A stretch of DNA of 64,000 nt from Anabaena sp. WA102 (GTDB taxonomy: Bacteria; Cyanobacteriota; Cyanobacteriia; Cyanobacteriales; Nostocaceae): contig NZ_CP011456.1 in the NCBI RefSeq assembly GCF_001277295.1, positions 3,786,001 through 3,850,000 on the forward strand. The letters run 5' to 3'. Shown here piece by piece: positions 25,514-34,312 of this stretch (the first letter of the stretch is position 1; every line of letters starts with the position of its first letter). The notes under the pieces were generated by a model, which was not told the DNA's origin, made no database searches, and saw only the letters and a program-made list of their open reading frames with translations. The position numbers and the translations under genes are program-made.

Positions 25514-25553
25514 TTCACTCTGTAATGAGTACCCGAAAACAAACATAAACACG

Positions 25554-26417
25554 ATGATGATTAGCATACTACGTAAATTTACGATTGTTTGTTTAGCCTT
25601 GACCTTGTGCTTAACAACTGTCGCTTGTGGAGGAGGAAACGACGCTAATTCCTCAAGTAAGAACGTTAGCCAAACCGCTACTCCCACCAAGTTAAATGAT
25701 GGTCAGTATGAAGTACAACAGGGTACATACAACGATGCCAATGGTGAGTATACCTTGTTTTTACTCAATAACAATCCCCCCAGCTTTGCCACAGAAAAGC
25801 TACAAATGGCACGATTGACTGATGATGAAATCAAAGCAGGTAAGAAAACTTACTTAAAAGTAGAAAATAGTCAGCCAATCTTATACATGACTGAAGACTT
25901 CAAACTTGAGTACGTCCATAATGTCACTGAAACCAGAAACAATCCCCAAACCGGACAACCGGAAACTGTAATTGTCCGTCAGCAAAGTAGTTTTTGGGCC
26001 CCTTTTGCCGGAGCTTTAGTTGGTAATGTTGCGGGACAAGCTATTAGTAGTATGTTATTTAGACCTCAATATTATGTTCCCCCCGTGTATCAGCCCGGTG
26101 GAATCATGAATGGTTACGGTGGCTATGGTTCTAACTATGACTCGGCTGTTTCTAGTTACCGTTCTCGCTACAATGAACCACCCGCAGCAGTGAGAAATCG
26201 CACGGCTTTCCGCACCACAGGAAACATCAGAAATTCCTCTTCAGGAACCGCAAACCGCACCTCCACTGGACGAGCTTCTGGTTCTGGTTTTGGTGGTAGT
26301 ACCCTTCGTCCTTCTGGTAACTCTAGCTCTACCCGACGCAATTCTGGTAGTAGTTTTGGTAGTGGTGGACGTTCTTCCAGTCGTCGTTCTTCCGGTTTCG
26401 GTAGCAGAAGAAGATAG
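25554..26417 (+). CDS. lipoprotein with basic Ser/Gly/Arg-rich tail
   Basis: 287 residues from the ATG at 25554. Lipobox LTTVAC with Cys near residue 25, so the protein should be lipid-anchored. The mid part (about 45-150) is a small unknown domain (LNDGQYEVQQGTYNDANGEY). A glycine-zipper-like segment (FAGALVGNVAGQAISSMLF) could touch the membrane. The last 100 residues are low complexity, rich in Ser, Gly and Arg (SGSSFGSGGRSSSRRSS). A longer ORF in frame would start inside the IS and is not used. Function unknown. Confidence 0.7.
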   Translation: MMISILRKFTIVCLALTLCLTTVACGGGNDANSSSKNVSQTATPTKLNDGQYEVQQGTYNDANGEYTLFLLNNNPPSFATEKLQMARLTDDEIKAGKKTYLKVENSQPILYMTEDFKLEYVHNVTETRNNPQTGQPETVIVRQQSSFWAPFAGALVGNVAGQAISSMLFRPQYYVPPVYQPGGIMNGYGGYGSNYDSAVSSYRSRYNEPPAAVRNRTAFRTTGNIRNSSSGTANRTSTGRASGSGFGGSTLRPSGNSSSTRRNSGSSFGSGGRSSSRRSSGFGSRRR

Positions 26418-26444
26418 GCAATTTATTCATTAACTCTTGATTCT

Positions 26445-26474
26445 TAGGTTGGGTTGTGGGCTGAACCCAACCTA
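26445..26474. terminator. palindrome between converging genes
   Basis: TAGGTTGGGTT and AACCCAACCTA form an 11-bp perfect stem with an 8-base loop, between the converging lipoprotein and protease genes. It could end transcripts from both sides, though no long T-run follows on either strand. Confidence 0.5.
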
Positions 26475-26483
26475 CAATGAATG

Positions 26484-27818
26484 CTAAAACTTCAAGTCTT
26501 TCGCATTGACACTAATAGACTGAGGATTTTGATTTGTCACTGATTGTGCTAGTTTGCCATTAGAAAGAACAGCAATAGCACGGGTATATTGGGGATCGCT
26601 ATTTGTACCAATTAAATTCGGATTAGAAGCTAATTGGCGTTCTTGAGTTTGGGTCAAGTCCAGCTTGATATCGGGAGCAATTCCTTTATGATTGATGTCT
26701 GTACCATTTGGTGTATAGTAATGGGCAATAGTCACAGCTAAACCTGAACCATCTCCTAGTTCATGGACTGACTGTACCAAAGCCTTACCGAAGGTTTGAC
26801 TACCAACAACTACAGCCCGTTTATTATCTTTGAGTGCGCCAGTGAGGATTTCACTAGCACTAGCGGAATTACCGTCAACTAAAATTGCTAAAGGTAGCTT
26901 GGTAATTGCTGTCTGATTGGCTTTTGTTTGAGAGCTTGATCCTTTGCGGTCTACGGTTTTGACGATATGACCATCATCTAGCCACATCCGGGCGATTTCT
27001 ATACTCGCATTTAATAAACCACCAGGATTACCTCGCAAATCTAAAACGTAGGAATCAACTTTTTGGGCTTTTAAAGTGCGAATAGCTACCCGCATTTGAT
27101 CCGCCGCATGGGAGCTAAATTCTTGTAACCGAATATATCCTACTCGGCGACCAGATTCTTGTTTGAGGGTATACCGGACTGTGGGAACTTCTATAGTTGC
27201 CCTTGTTAATTTAACGTTGAATTTGTTATTTGGTCTTTCTAAATCTAAGCTGACAGAAGTACCTATTTGACCACGAATCAATTTTGAGGCATCTTCTACT
27301 GTCATTTTTAGGGTAGATTTGCCATCTATTGCCAAAATCTCATCGCCTGATTTCAGTCCAGCTTTGAGGGCTGGAGAGTTTTCTATGGCTTCTATAACCG
27401 TGAGGCGTTTGGTTTTTTCGTTAACTTGCATCCGAATCCCAATCCCGGACACTTCCCCAGATGTTTGGTTTGTCAGGGATTCATATTGTTTGGGGTTCAT
27501 AAACCGGGTGTAGGGATCACCTAGCTTTTGTAAAGCCTCGCGGATTGCTACATAAGCCTCGTCTTTAGAAGTATAGTCTTTACTTAATAGACTTTGCCTG
27601 ACCGCTTGCCAATCTTGTTGGTTAAATTTTCCATCAACATATTCACGATTCACCAACTGCCAAACTTGGTCAACTAATGCTTTCGGACTATCTTGTAAAG
27701 CAGCATGAACGCAGCGTGTCCAAGCTTGACCAAATACAGATATAGTAGCAGTTGTGGCGATCGCTCCACCAATCAGGGCAGCTTGGAGCGGTGAGTAACG
27801 TTTCGCAGATTGGTTCAT
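26484..27818 (-). CDS. carboxyl-terminal processing protease (S41, PDZ)
   Basis: 444 residues. N-terminal hydrophobic export segment (ALIGGAIATTATISVFG). PDZ domain around residues 115-190 (GIGIRMQV, GLKSGDEILAIDG). Catalytic Ser about 320 in NSASASE and Lys about 345 in QTFGKALVQ, 25 residues apart as in D1-processing CtpA. Acts in the thylakoid lumen or periplasm, trimming C-termini. Cyanobacteria have several paralogues (CtpA, CtpB, CtpC); I cannot tell which this is, so no symbol is given. Confidence 0.92.
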   Translation of the reverse strand: MNQSAKRYSPLQAALIGGAIATTATISVFGQAWTRCVHAALQDSPKALVDQVWQLVNREYVDGKFNQQDWQAVRQSLLSKDYTSKDEAYVAIREALQKLGDPYTRFMNPKQYESLTNQTSGEVSGIGIRMQVNEKTKRLTVIEAIENSPALKAGLKSGDEILAIDGKSTLKMTVEDASKLIRGQIGTSVSLDLERPNNKFNVKLTRATIEVPTVRYTLKQESGRRVGYIRLQEFSSHAADQMRVAIRTLKAQKVDSYVLDLRGNPGGLLNASIEIARMWLDDGHIVKTVDRKGSSSQTKANQTAITKLPLAILVDGNSASASEILTGALKDNKRAVVVGSQTFGKALVQSVHELGDGSGLAVTIAHYYTPNGTDINHKGIAPDIKLDLTQTQERQLASNPNLIGTNSDPQYTRAIAVLSNGKLAQSVTNQNPQSISVNAKDLKF

Positions 27819-28673
27819 GTATATTAGCTGAAATAGTTGTGTTTTTGACAGTTTATCAATCAGAATTTTCTGATGTTTGCTAGTTTTTTTATCCTAATAA
27901 CCTTGATAATTCATCTACCTTTGGTTTTTTGTTAATGATCAGTTAGATATTTTATTTGTCGGTTAACAAATACGGTTCGAGTTGATCAGTTTTTTTACAG
28001 AACAATCCAAGTATGTAATACTTAGGTGAGTGTCACTTGTAAATGCCCAATTATTTCCCTTCACCATAGCACTTTCTTCGCTGAGTAGCTGTGATTTGCC
28101 TCAATAGATAGTTAAAGTTTTATTAACTATTTATGCTTGATAAATGTACTATCAACTTGATTAATTCATTTTCAGGGCAGATTTAAGTAATTGTGACAAT
28201 TGTTACAAAAATTATTTTGGGAGTTAAATCTGCTCCTGATTTTTTGGCTGGGTTTACCAATATAACGCTAGTACCCCAAGGCGGAAGTCAAAAGTCAAAA
28301 GTCAAAAATAATATGGCGTTAGGACTTGCGCGCTGTACAAATTCACGATGATGTGCATGAACATTTCAGCATAGTATATTTTAGGTAAAGTTTGTTGATT
28401 TTAACCTAACTTGTGATTTATATACTTTCTATCATAGGCGATCGCCCTCAATCCAGCTTCACAAAATATTAATTTAACCCACGCAGGTGAGTTTTGTCTG
28501 TGTAGACGCGGTTTCTAACTCCTGCATCTCTAAAAATCTGTTCTATGGTGCGTCAGATATCAACAATCTGTTTATTTGCAGGATTTATCCAGTCTGACGC
28601 ACCCTACCAATGTGCTGCTTATTTTGAGTAAATTAAGGTAGAATATCGGATAAATGTGCTACTTACCAAGATT
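27819..28673. other. intergenic region, 855 bp
   Basis: No gene is seen. It holds a short AAAGTC tandem (28286-28306), a HIP1-like GGCGATCGCC at 28437-28446, and an inverted repeat with 11-bp arms GGTGCGTCAGA/TCTGACGCACC at 28547-28557 and 28593-28603. Confidence 0.55.
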
Positions 28674-30647
28674 ATGAGCCTGTGCATCAATCCTAGCTGC
28701 TCAAAGCCGCAAAATCCAGATAATCTCCTCTTTTGTGAAACCTGTGGTTCAGGGTTGTTGCTACAAAACCGCTATCGGGTAGTAGTTAGGCTAGGAGGTG
28801 GTGGTTTTGGTGATACATTTGAAATCAATGAAGTCAGAACCAATAAAACCAAAGTTCTCAAAGTCTTAACTAATAATAGCCAGAAAGCCATAGAAGCATT
28901 TAAACAAGAAGCCGAAGTTTTAAGTCAACTTAATCATCCGAGTATTCCCAAAGTAGAACCAGGCGCTTATTTTGAACATTATTCTCGCAACAGCAAAACC
29001 CCAATTCATTGTTTCGTAATGGAAAAGATTGAGGGAGAAAACTTACATGAGTATATGAAAAAAAATAGTTTGCGTCCCATTAATCAAACTACAGCAATAG
29101 AATGGTTGAAAGATTTACTGATTATTTTAGAACAAGTCCATAATAAAAACTTTTTTCACCGAGATATCAAACCATCTAACGTCATGTTGAGGGCTGGAGA
29201 TACTCAATTAGTATTAATTGATTTTGGCACAGTTAGAGAGGTGACAAACACAGTCATGATTCAGCAAGGTGGAGTTACCGGATTTAATTCTCCCGGTTAC
29301 ACACCTTCGGAACAATTGACTGGTAACGCTGTAATGCAATCTGATTTCTTTGCTTTAGGACGGACATTTGTTTATTTACTCACGGGTAAAGAACCACTTG
29401 ATCAAGAAATGTATGATTCTTATCATGCGACATTAAATTGGCGTAATTATGCACCGCAAATATCAAAAATGTTGGCAGATTTGCTAGATGAGATGATGCA
29501 AACTTTATACAAGGATCGTCCTCAAAATACCCAAGAGATTTTACAAAGGATAGCGAAAATAGAAAAAGCTTTACAACCACCACCTCCAAAACCTCAACTA
29601 CAACCTCAACCTATTAAATATCAACCAAAACCAATTTCTCAGAAGCAGAAAAATACAACTCGTCGAGATTTTATTCAAACTGTGAGTTTAGTTGTTGGTG
29701 GTGCTGTTATCGCAGTTGTAGGACAAAATTTATTTTCTGGAAATAAAAATCAAACCTCAACACCAAAAATTACAACTTCTCCAAATACTCCAAATCCAAC
29801 ACCAGAACCAACACCAAAAATTACTACTCCCCCACTTCAAACCTTCAGTTTTGAAGTTGTCACCACAGACGCAACTGGAAGCATCACCAACCGCCGCAAC
29901 GCCAGTGCAAAATACTTCACGGAAGACTTAGGAAATGGTGTTTTGTTGGAAATGGTGGAAATCCCAGGGGGAACATTTATGATGGGTTCACCCGCAAATG
30001 AAGCAGAACGAGGTTCAGATGAAAATCCCCAACACCAAGTGACAGTTCCGAGTTTCTGTATGGGGAAATATGAATTGACACAGGCGCAGTATCAAGCTAT
30101 TGTGGGAAATAACCCTGCTAAATTCAAAGGCGATAACCGTCCTGTTGAAAATGTTAGTTGGGATGATGCAGTTGCATTTTGTCAAAAGCTCAGTCAAAGA
30201 ACAGGAAAAAAATACAGATTACCCAGTGAGGCGGAATGGGAGTATGCTTGTCGTGCCGGAACTACTACACCATTTTATTTTGGTGAAAGTATTACTCCAG
30301 AACTGGTAAACTGTGACGGTAATTATCCCTACGCTTCTGCTCCCGAAGGTCAATATCGCCAACAAACTACAGATGTAGGAACTTTTCCCCCTAATGCTTT
30401 TGGTTTGTACGATATGCACGGGAATGTGTGGGAATGGTGTCAAGATGATTATCAAGAAAATTATATAAATGCGCCTACGGATGGTGGTGCCTCGACTGTT
30501 CTAAGCGCAACCTCTAGGCTCTTGCGCGGCGGTTCTTGGCTCAACCGCGCTGGGGATTGTCGGTCTGCGCATCGCCATGGGGATTTGCGTGACTATCGCT
30601 ACGGCCGCTGCGGTTTTCGGGTCGTGTCTTCGTTCAGGACTTTGTAG
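28674..30647 (+). CDS. Ser/Thr kinase fused to FGE-sulfatase domain; probable DGR variable protein
   Basis: 657 residues from ATG 28674 (MSLCINPSCSKPQNP), the usual start for cyanobacterial kinases with a zinc ribbon (CINPSC...CETCGSG). Kinase domain: GGGGFGDTFEI P-loop, catalytic HRDIKPSNVM, DFG motif; ends about residue 300. A linker with a transmembrane-like segment (VSLVVGGAVIAVVGQNLF, about 335) leads to a formylglycine-generating-enzyme-like domain (MVEIPGGTFMMGSP, YRLPSEAEWEYACRAG, FGLYDMHGNVWEWCQDDY). The last 45 residues run from LLRGGSW to GFRVV and are DGR-like: the DNA here is GC-rich and adenine-poor. The C-type-lectin-like fold likely binds a ligand and signals to the kinase. 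The reverse transcriptase is not in this window. Confidence 0.85.
   Translation: MSLCINPSCSKPQNPDNLLFCETCGSGLLLQNRYRVVVRLGGGGFGDTFEINEVRTNKTKVLKVLTNNSQKAIEAFKQEAEVLSQLNHPSIPKVEPGAYFEHYSRNSKTPIHCFVMEKIEGENLHEYMKKNSLRPINQTTAIEWLKDLLIILEQVHNKNFFHRDIKPSNVMLRAGDTQLVLIDFGTVREVTNTVMIQQGGVTGFNSPGYTPSEQLTGNAVMQSDFFALGRTFVYLLTGKEPLDQEMYDSYHATLNWRNYAPQISKMLADLLDEMMQTLYKDRPQNTQEILQRIAKIEKALQPPPPKPQLQPQPIKYQPKPISQKQKNTTRRDFIQTVSLVVGGAVIAVVGQNLFSGNKNQTSTPKITTSPNTPNPTPEPTPKITTPPLQTFSFEVVTTDATGSITNRRNASAKYFTEDLGNGVLLEMVEIPGGTFMMGSPANEAERGSDENPQHQVTVPSFCMGKYELTQAQYQAIVGNNPAKFKGDNRPVENVSWDDAVAFCQKLSQRTGKKYRLPSEAEWEYACRAGTTTPFYFGESITPELVNCDGNYPYASAPEGQYRQQTTDVGTFPPNAFGLYDMHGNVWEWCQDDYQENYINAPTDGGASTVLSATSRLLRGGSWLNRAGDCRSAHRHGDLRDYRYGRCGFRVVSSFRTL
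30540..30630 (+). other. candidate DGR variable region
   Basis: From TTGGCTC to GGTTTTCGG the coding strand has only about nine A in 75 bases, although the genome is AT-rich. The codon positions after GGTTCTTGG carry C, G or T where DGR templates usually carry AAC. It is bounded by the typical LRGGSW and GFRVV codons. Confidence 0.65.
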
Positions 30648-31250
30648 CCCTTTATACTCTTACCCTTTCACCCTCTGCCCTTCTTTCTCTTTTCCCTTCT
30701 TAAACCCCCCGCCGTGAGGCGGAAAATATTTTTCTCCAAAAAGCTGATTTTGGTATCTGGATTCAGTATAGCACACATTTTTCATTTTGTCTGAATCAGG
30801 ATTTACAGGATTTGAGGATGTACAGGATTTGATTGGTGGGTGTTGATGGATTTAATTAATTGTCTGAATCAGGATTTACAGGATTTGAGGATGTACAGGA
30901 TTTGATTTTTGGGAATTTGTCTGAATCAGGATATCCAGGATTTGAAGATTTACAGGATTTGATTGGTGGGTGTTGATGAGATTTAATTAATTGTCTGAAT
31001 CAGGATTTACAGGATTTGAGGATGTACAGGATTTGATTTTTGGGAATTTGTCTGAATCAGGATATCCAGGATTTGAGGATGTACAGGATTTGATTTTTGG
31101 GAATTTGTCTGAATCAGGATATCCAGGATTTGAAGATTTACAGGATTTGATTGGTGGGTGTTGATGAGATTTAATTAATTGTCTGAATCAGGATTTACAG
31201 GATTTAAGGATGTACAGGATTTGATTGGTGGGTGTTGATGGAAGTTTAAG
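30648..31250. repeat. CTGAATCAGGAT repeat array
   Basis: Seven units start at 30791, 30864, 30921, 30995, 31052, 31109 and 31183, spaced 57 or 73-74 bp. Each carries CTGAATCAGGAT(A/T)T(A/C)CAGGATTTGA; the longer form adds a GGTGGGTGTTGATG segment. No gene is present. Confidence 0.85.
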
Positions 31251-31783
31251 GTAAATTATGTAGGTTTAATCAAAAATGAATAATCAAATCCCCAAAAGAA
31301 AAATGATAACCAACATCCTGAGAATCCTCAAATCCTGGATATCCTGATTCAGACAAAGAAAGTGATGAAATTTAAGGTAAATTATGTATGTTCAATCAAA
31401 AATGAATAATCAAATCCCCAAAAGAAAAATGATAACCAACATCCTGAGAATCCTCAAATCCTGGATATCCTGATTCAGACAAAGAAAGTGATGAAATTTA
31501 AGGTAAATTATGTATGTTCAATCAAAAATGAATAATCAAATCCCCAAAAGAAAAATGATAACCAACATCCTGAGAATCCTCAAATCCTGGATATCCTGAT
31601 TCAGACAAAGAAAGTGATGAAATTTAAGGTAAATTATGTATGTTCAATCAAAAATGAATAATCAAATCCCCAAAAGAAAAATGATAACCAACATCCTGAA
31701 AATCCTGAAATCCTGTACTTCGACTTCGCTCAGTAACCAGACATCCTGATTCTGATAATCAACCAAAACTAAGTTAAAATACA
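31251..31783. repeat. 126-bp tandem repeat, four copies
   Basis: Anchors CAAAAATGAATAATCAAATC occur at 31271, 31397, 31523 and 31649, an exact 126-bp period. Each unit contains the reverse complement of the preceding array's core (ATCCTGATTCAGACA), so the two arrays point toward each other. The last unit degenerates near 31715, where CTTCGACTTCGCTCAGTAAC occurs (also, inverted, inside the family A copy at 32520). Confidence 0.85.
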
Positions 31784-31791
31784 ATAAATAG

Positions 31792-32290
31792 CATCAAGAA
31801 GCAAGAAAACTAGTCAGCGATCGCTCAGAATTTTCTCTTGACATATTCCGCCTTACCCCCATTGCTTCCTTAGAACAAATCCTAGATGAAAACTGATTTC
31901 CTAACTCCGGTAACACCCGAAGTAACATTAGCGACAGAGAACAGGTAATATCTGCACTACAACTAAGTAGGTGAACACAATAAAACCAAACTGTGTAAAG
32001 AAACGTAAAATCGCTGAAAACTTCTTTACTATTGCCTCTTGCCTCTTGCCTCTTGCCTTGCTATAACGACAATTTTCAACGTCAACCTACTTAATTCGAG
32101 AAGATTTAGTCCGCGCTTTGAGAAGTGAACGGATTTTGCGCGATAATAAAAAACTGCTTGCTAATAACCAAGATTTAGTGGTAAATAATTTAGCTAATCT
32201 GCAAACCTTACAAGTTAGTAGTTAAGCTAGTGAATATGCTCAACTTCTTAATCAATCATTGCAGATTGCCTTAGAGAATGTTTTAAAAGT
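31792..32290 (+). pseudogene. broken helical ORF interrupted by a MITE
   Basis: A single reading frame can be followed from about 31792 (SLDIFRLTPIASLEQILDEN), through an in-frame TGA at 31894, then SDREQVISALQ, the MITE at 31964-32093, and IREDLVRALRSERILRDNKK to a TAA near 32223, and possibly ASEYAQLLNQSLQIALENVL beyond. If the MITE is removed leaving one TA, the frame joins exactly. The protein family is not recognised; it looks mostly helical. Confidence 0.55.
31964..32093 (+). mobile_element. complete TAAGTAGGT MITE (family A), 130 bp, inside a pseudogene
   Basis: It starts TAAGTAGGTG and ends CAACCTACTTA. Joining CTACAAC-TA-ATTCGAG across the element keeps one open frame, which argues for insertion at a TA dinucleotide with its duplication. 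Confidence 0.85.
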
Positions 32291-32401
32291 GGTATCCCGT
32301 AATTTTCATCACATTGTTACCCCCCTTTACCCTTGCAAAGGGCGGTAACAATAAAAATCCAGTTCCCTCCCCTTTATAAGGGGAGGGCTAGGGAGGGGTA
32401 A

Positions 32402-32522
32402 AACATTTGATACAGCAGCCCGACAAGCAAAGAAGAAAAACGGTTTAAATTGCTTTCCTCCAATTTGCCCTTACACAATTGATCAAATTTTAGATGTCGA
32501 ATATCTACCACCATTCACATAA
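32402..32522 (+). pseudogene. DUF29-like C-terminal fragment
   Basis: The end reads ICPYTIDQILDVEYLPPFT, like the C-terminus of DUF29 proteins (PW/YT-x-E/D-Q-x-L-D-x-x-F/Y-x-P). The upstream part AARQAKKKNGLNCFP is in a neighbouring frame, so a frameshift is present. The N-terminal two thirds are missing, replaced by a repeat block (32277-32403). The stop TAA is again the start of a family A MITE. Confidence 0.55.
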
Positions 32523-32673
32523 GTAGGTGAACACAATAAAACCAAACTGTGTAAAGAAACGTAAAATCGCCCAAACCCTCTTCACTCTTGCCTCTTGCCT
32601 CTGGTTACTGAGCGAAGTCGAAGTATTGCCTTTTGCCTTGCCATAACGACAATTTTCAACGCCAACCTACTTA
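32520..32673 (+). mobile_element. TAAGTAGGT MITE (family A) with internal insertion, 154 bp
   Basis: Same ends as the 130-bp copies, plus about 24 bp (GGTTACTGAGCGAAGTCGAA) in the heptad core. That extra sequence also occurs inverted at about 31718-31737. The element ends 3 bp before the start codon of the next gene. Confidence 0.85.
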
Positions 32674-32676
32674 TTT

Positions 32677-34005
32677 ATGAATAACCAACCTAAAATAATT
32701 GTCCTTGATGATGATCCCACTGGTTCACAAACCGTCCATAGTTGTTTACTCTTAATGCGTTGGGATGTAGAAACCTTACGTTTAGGACTAAAAGATGATG
32801 CTCCCATTTTCTTCATTTTAACAAATACTCGTTCCCTCACCCCAGAAGCAGCCGCATCTGTAACTAGAGAAGTTTGTCATAACCTGAAACTTGCCTTAGC
32901 AGCGGAAAAAATCGCCGATTTTCTTGTAGTTAGTCGTTCTGACTCTACCTTACGGGGACATTATCCCATAGAAACTGATGTGATTGCCGAAGAACTCGGT
33001 CCCTTTGATGCTCATTTTCTTGTACCAGCATTTTTTGAAGGGGGAAGAATTACCCGCGACAGTATTCATTATCTAATTATTGATGATGTTCCTACTCCTG
33101 TACATGAAACAGAATTTGCCCGTGATTCTGTTTTTGGGTATAATTACAGCTATCTGCCTAAATATGTAGAAGAAAAAACTAAGGGGCGGATTAAAGAAGA
33201 TAATGTTACTAGATTTTCACTCGCAGATATCCGTGCTAGTAGTTTAGAAAGCTTGTTACAACTTGAGAATAATCAGTGTGCTGTTGTAGACGGGGAAAAT
33301 CAAGAGGATCTGAATACCTTTGCGGTAGATGTATTAACAGCCGCAAGTCGGGGAAAACGCTTTTTATTCCGTTCTGCTGCTAGTATTTTAACAGCTTTGG
33401 CTGCCTTGCCACCTCAACCCATTGCTGCTGAAAATATGGCAAAATATGTGCGCGGTGGTAAACCCGGTGTAATTATTGTTGGTTCTCACGTTAAAAAGAC
33501 AACTCAACAGTTAGAATCATTATTAAAAGTTGAGGGGACGGTAGGTATAGAAGTGAATGTGGGCAGATTACTTGAGAATGGGGTAAATGAATCTGCTAAA
33601 CTGCTAATCGAGATTATCGAAAATGTCAAAGTAGTACATGGTGCTGGTAAAACGCCAGTAGTTTATACTAGCCGTCAGGAATTGGCTTTTAAAGATGTCA
33701 AAACTAGATTAGATTTTGGCAATACAGTTTCAGCTTTACTTATGGATATTGTCCAGGGTTTACCATCTGATCTAGGATTCCTAATCAGTAAGGGGGGTAT
33801 TACTTCTAACGATGTCTTGAGTACGGGACTGGCTTTAACTTCAGCCCGATTACTCGGTCAAATTTTAGCAGGTTGTTCAATGGTAATTACCCCATCTGAT
33901 CATCCCCTGTTTCCTAATTTGCCAGTGGTGTTGTTTCCCGGTAATGTCGGTAATACTGATGCTTTAGGATTAGTTTATCAAAGATTGATAGGAAATAGGG
34001 AATAG
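32677..34005 (+). CDS. four-carbon acid sugar kinase family (DUF1537) protein
   Basis: 442 residues, usual length for the family. N-terminal domain starts IIVLDDDPTGSQTVHSC and contains SRSDSTLRGHYPIE; the C-terminal nucleotide-binding domain has GSHVKKTTQQ, SKGGITSNDV and PGNVGNTDAL. Related enzymes phosphorylate D-threonate, D-erythronate or similar sugar acids with ATP. The actual substrate in cyanobacteria cannot be read from the sequence. The ATG lies 3 bp after a MITE whose final bases form the leader. The stop TAG shares its G with the first unit of a heptad array, so the 3' end abuts the repeat. Confidence 0.88.
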   Translation: MNNQPKIIVLDDDPTGSQTVHSCLLLMRWDVETLRLGLKDDAPIFFILTNTRSLTPEAAASVTREVCHNLKLALAAEKIADFLVVSRSDSTLRGHYPIETDVIAEELGPFDAHFLVPAFFEGGRITRDSIHYLIIDDVPTPVHETEFARDSVFGYNYSYLPKYVEEKTKGRIKEDNVTRFSLADIRASSLESLLQLENNQCAVVDGENQEDLNTFAVDVLTAASRGKRFLFRSAASILTALAALPPQPIAAENMAKYVRGGKPGVIIVGSHVKKTTQQLESLLKVEGTVGIEVNVGRLLENGVNESAKLLIEIIENVKVVHGAGKTPVVYTSRQELAFKDVKTRLDFGNTVSALLMDIVQGLPSDLGFLISKGGITSNDVLSTGLALTSARLLGQILAGCSMVITPSDHPLFPNLPVVLFPGNVGNTDALGLVYQRLIGNRE

Positions 34006-34262
34006 GCAAGGGGCAAGAGGCAAGAGGCAAGAGGCAAGAGGCAAGAGGCAAGAGGCAAGAGGCAAGAGGCAAGAGGCAAGAGGCAAGAGGCAAGAGGCAA
34101 GAGGCAAGAGGCAAGAGGCAAGAGGCAAGAGGCAAGAGGCAAGAGGCAAGAGGCAAGAGGCAAGAGGCAAGAGGCAAGGGGCAAGAGGCAAGAGGCAAGA
34201 GGCAAGAGGCAAGAGGCAAGGGGCAAGAGTCTTACCAATTACCAATTACCAATTACCAATTC
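34005..34262. repeat. GGCAAGA heptad array (about 32 units) plus CCAATTA units
   Basis: About 225 bp of almost pure GGCAAGA with three GGCAAGG variants, then four units of CCAATTA (about 34235-34262). The array starts on the last base of the preceding stop codon. All three minus-strand frames are open and give the same peptide; these are not genes. Confidence 0.92.
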
Positions 34263-34312
34263 TCAATCTTTTATGAAAATCTCAAATTTTAGTGTATTTT
34301 GGCTAGTGCTGC

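Noticed and set aside
30791..31740. CRISPR array
   Set aside because: The repeated units of 57-126 bp have no constant-length unique spacers between short repeats and no cas genes are near.
33914..34245. Three overlapping minus-strand ORFs of LPLASCL repeats
   Set aside because: The same heptad-array artefact as at 2.3 kb.
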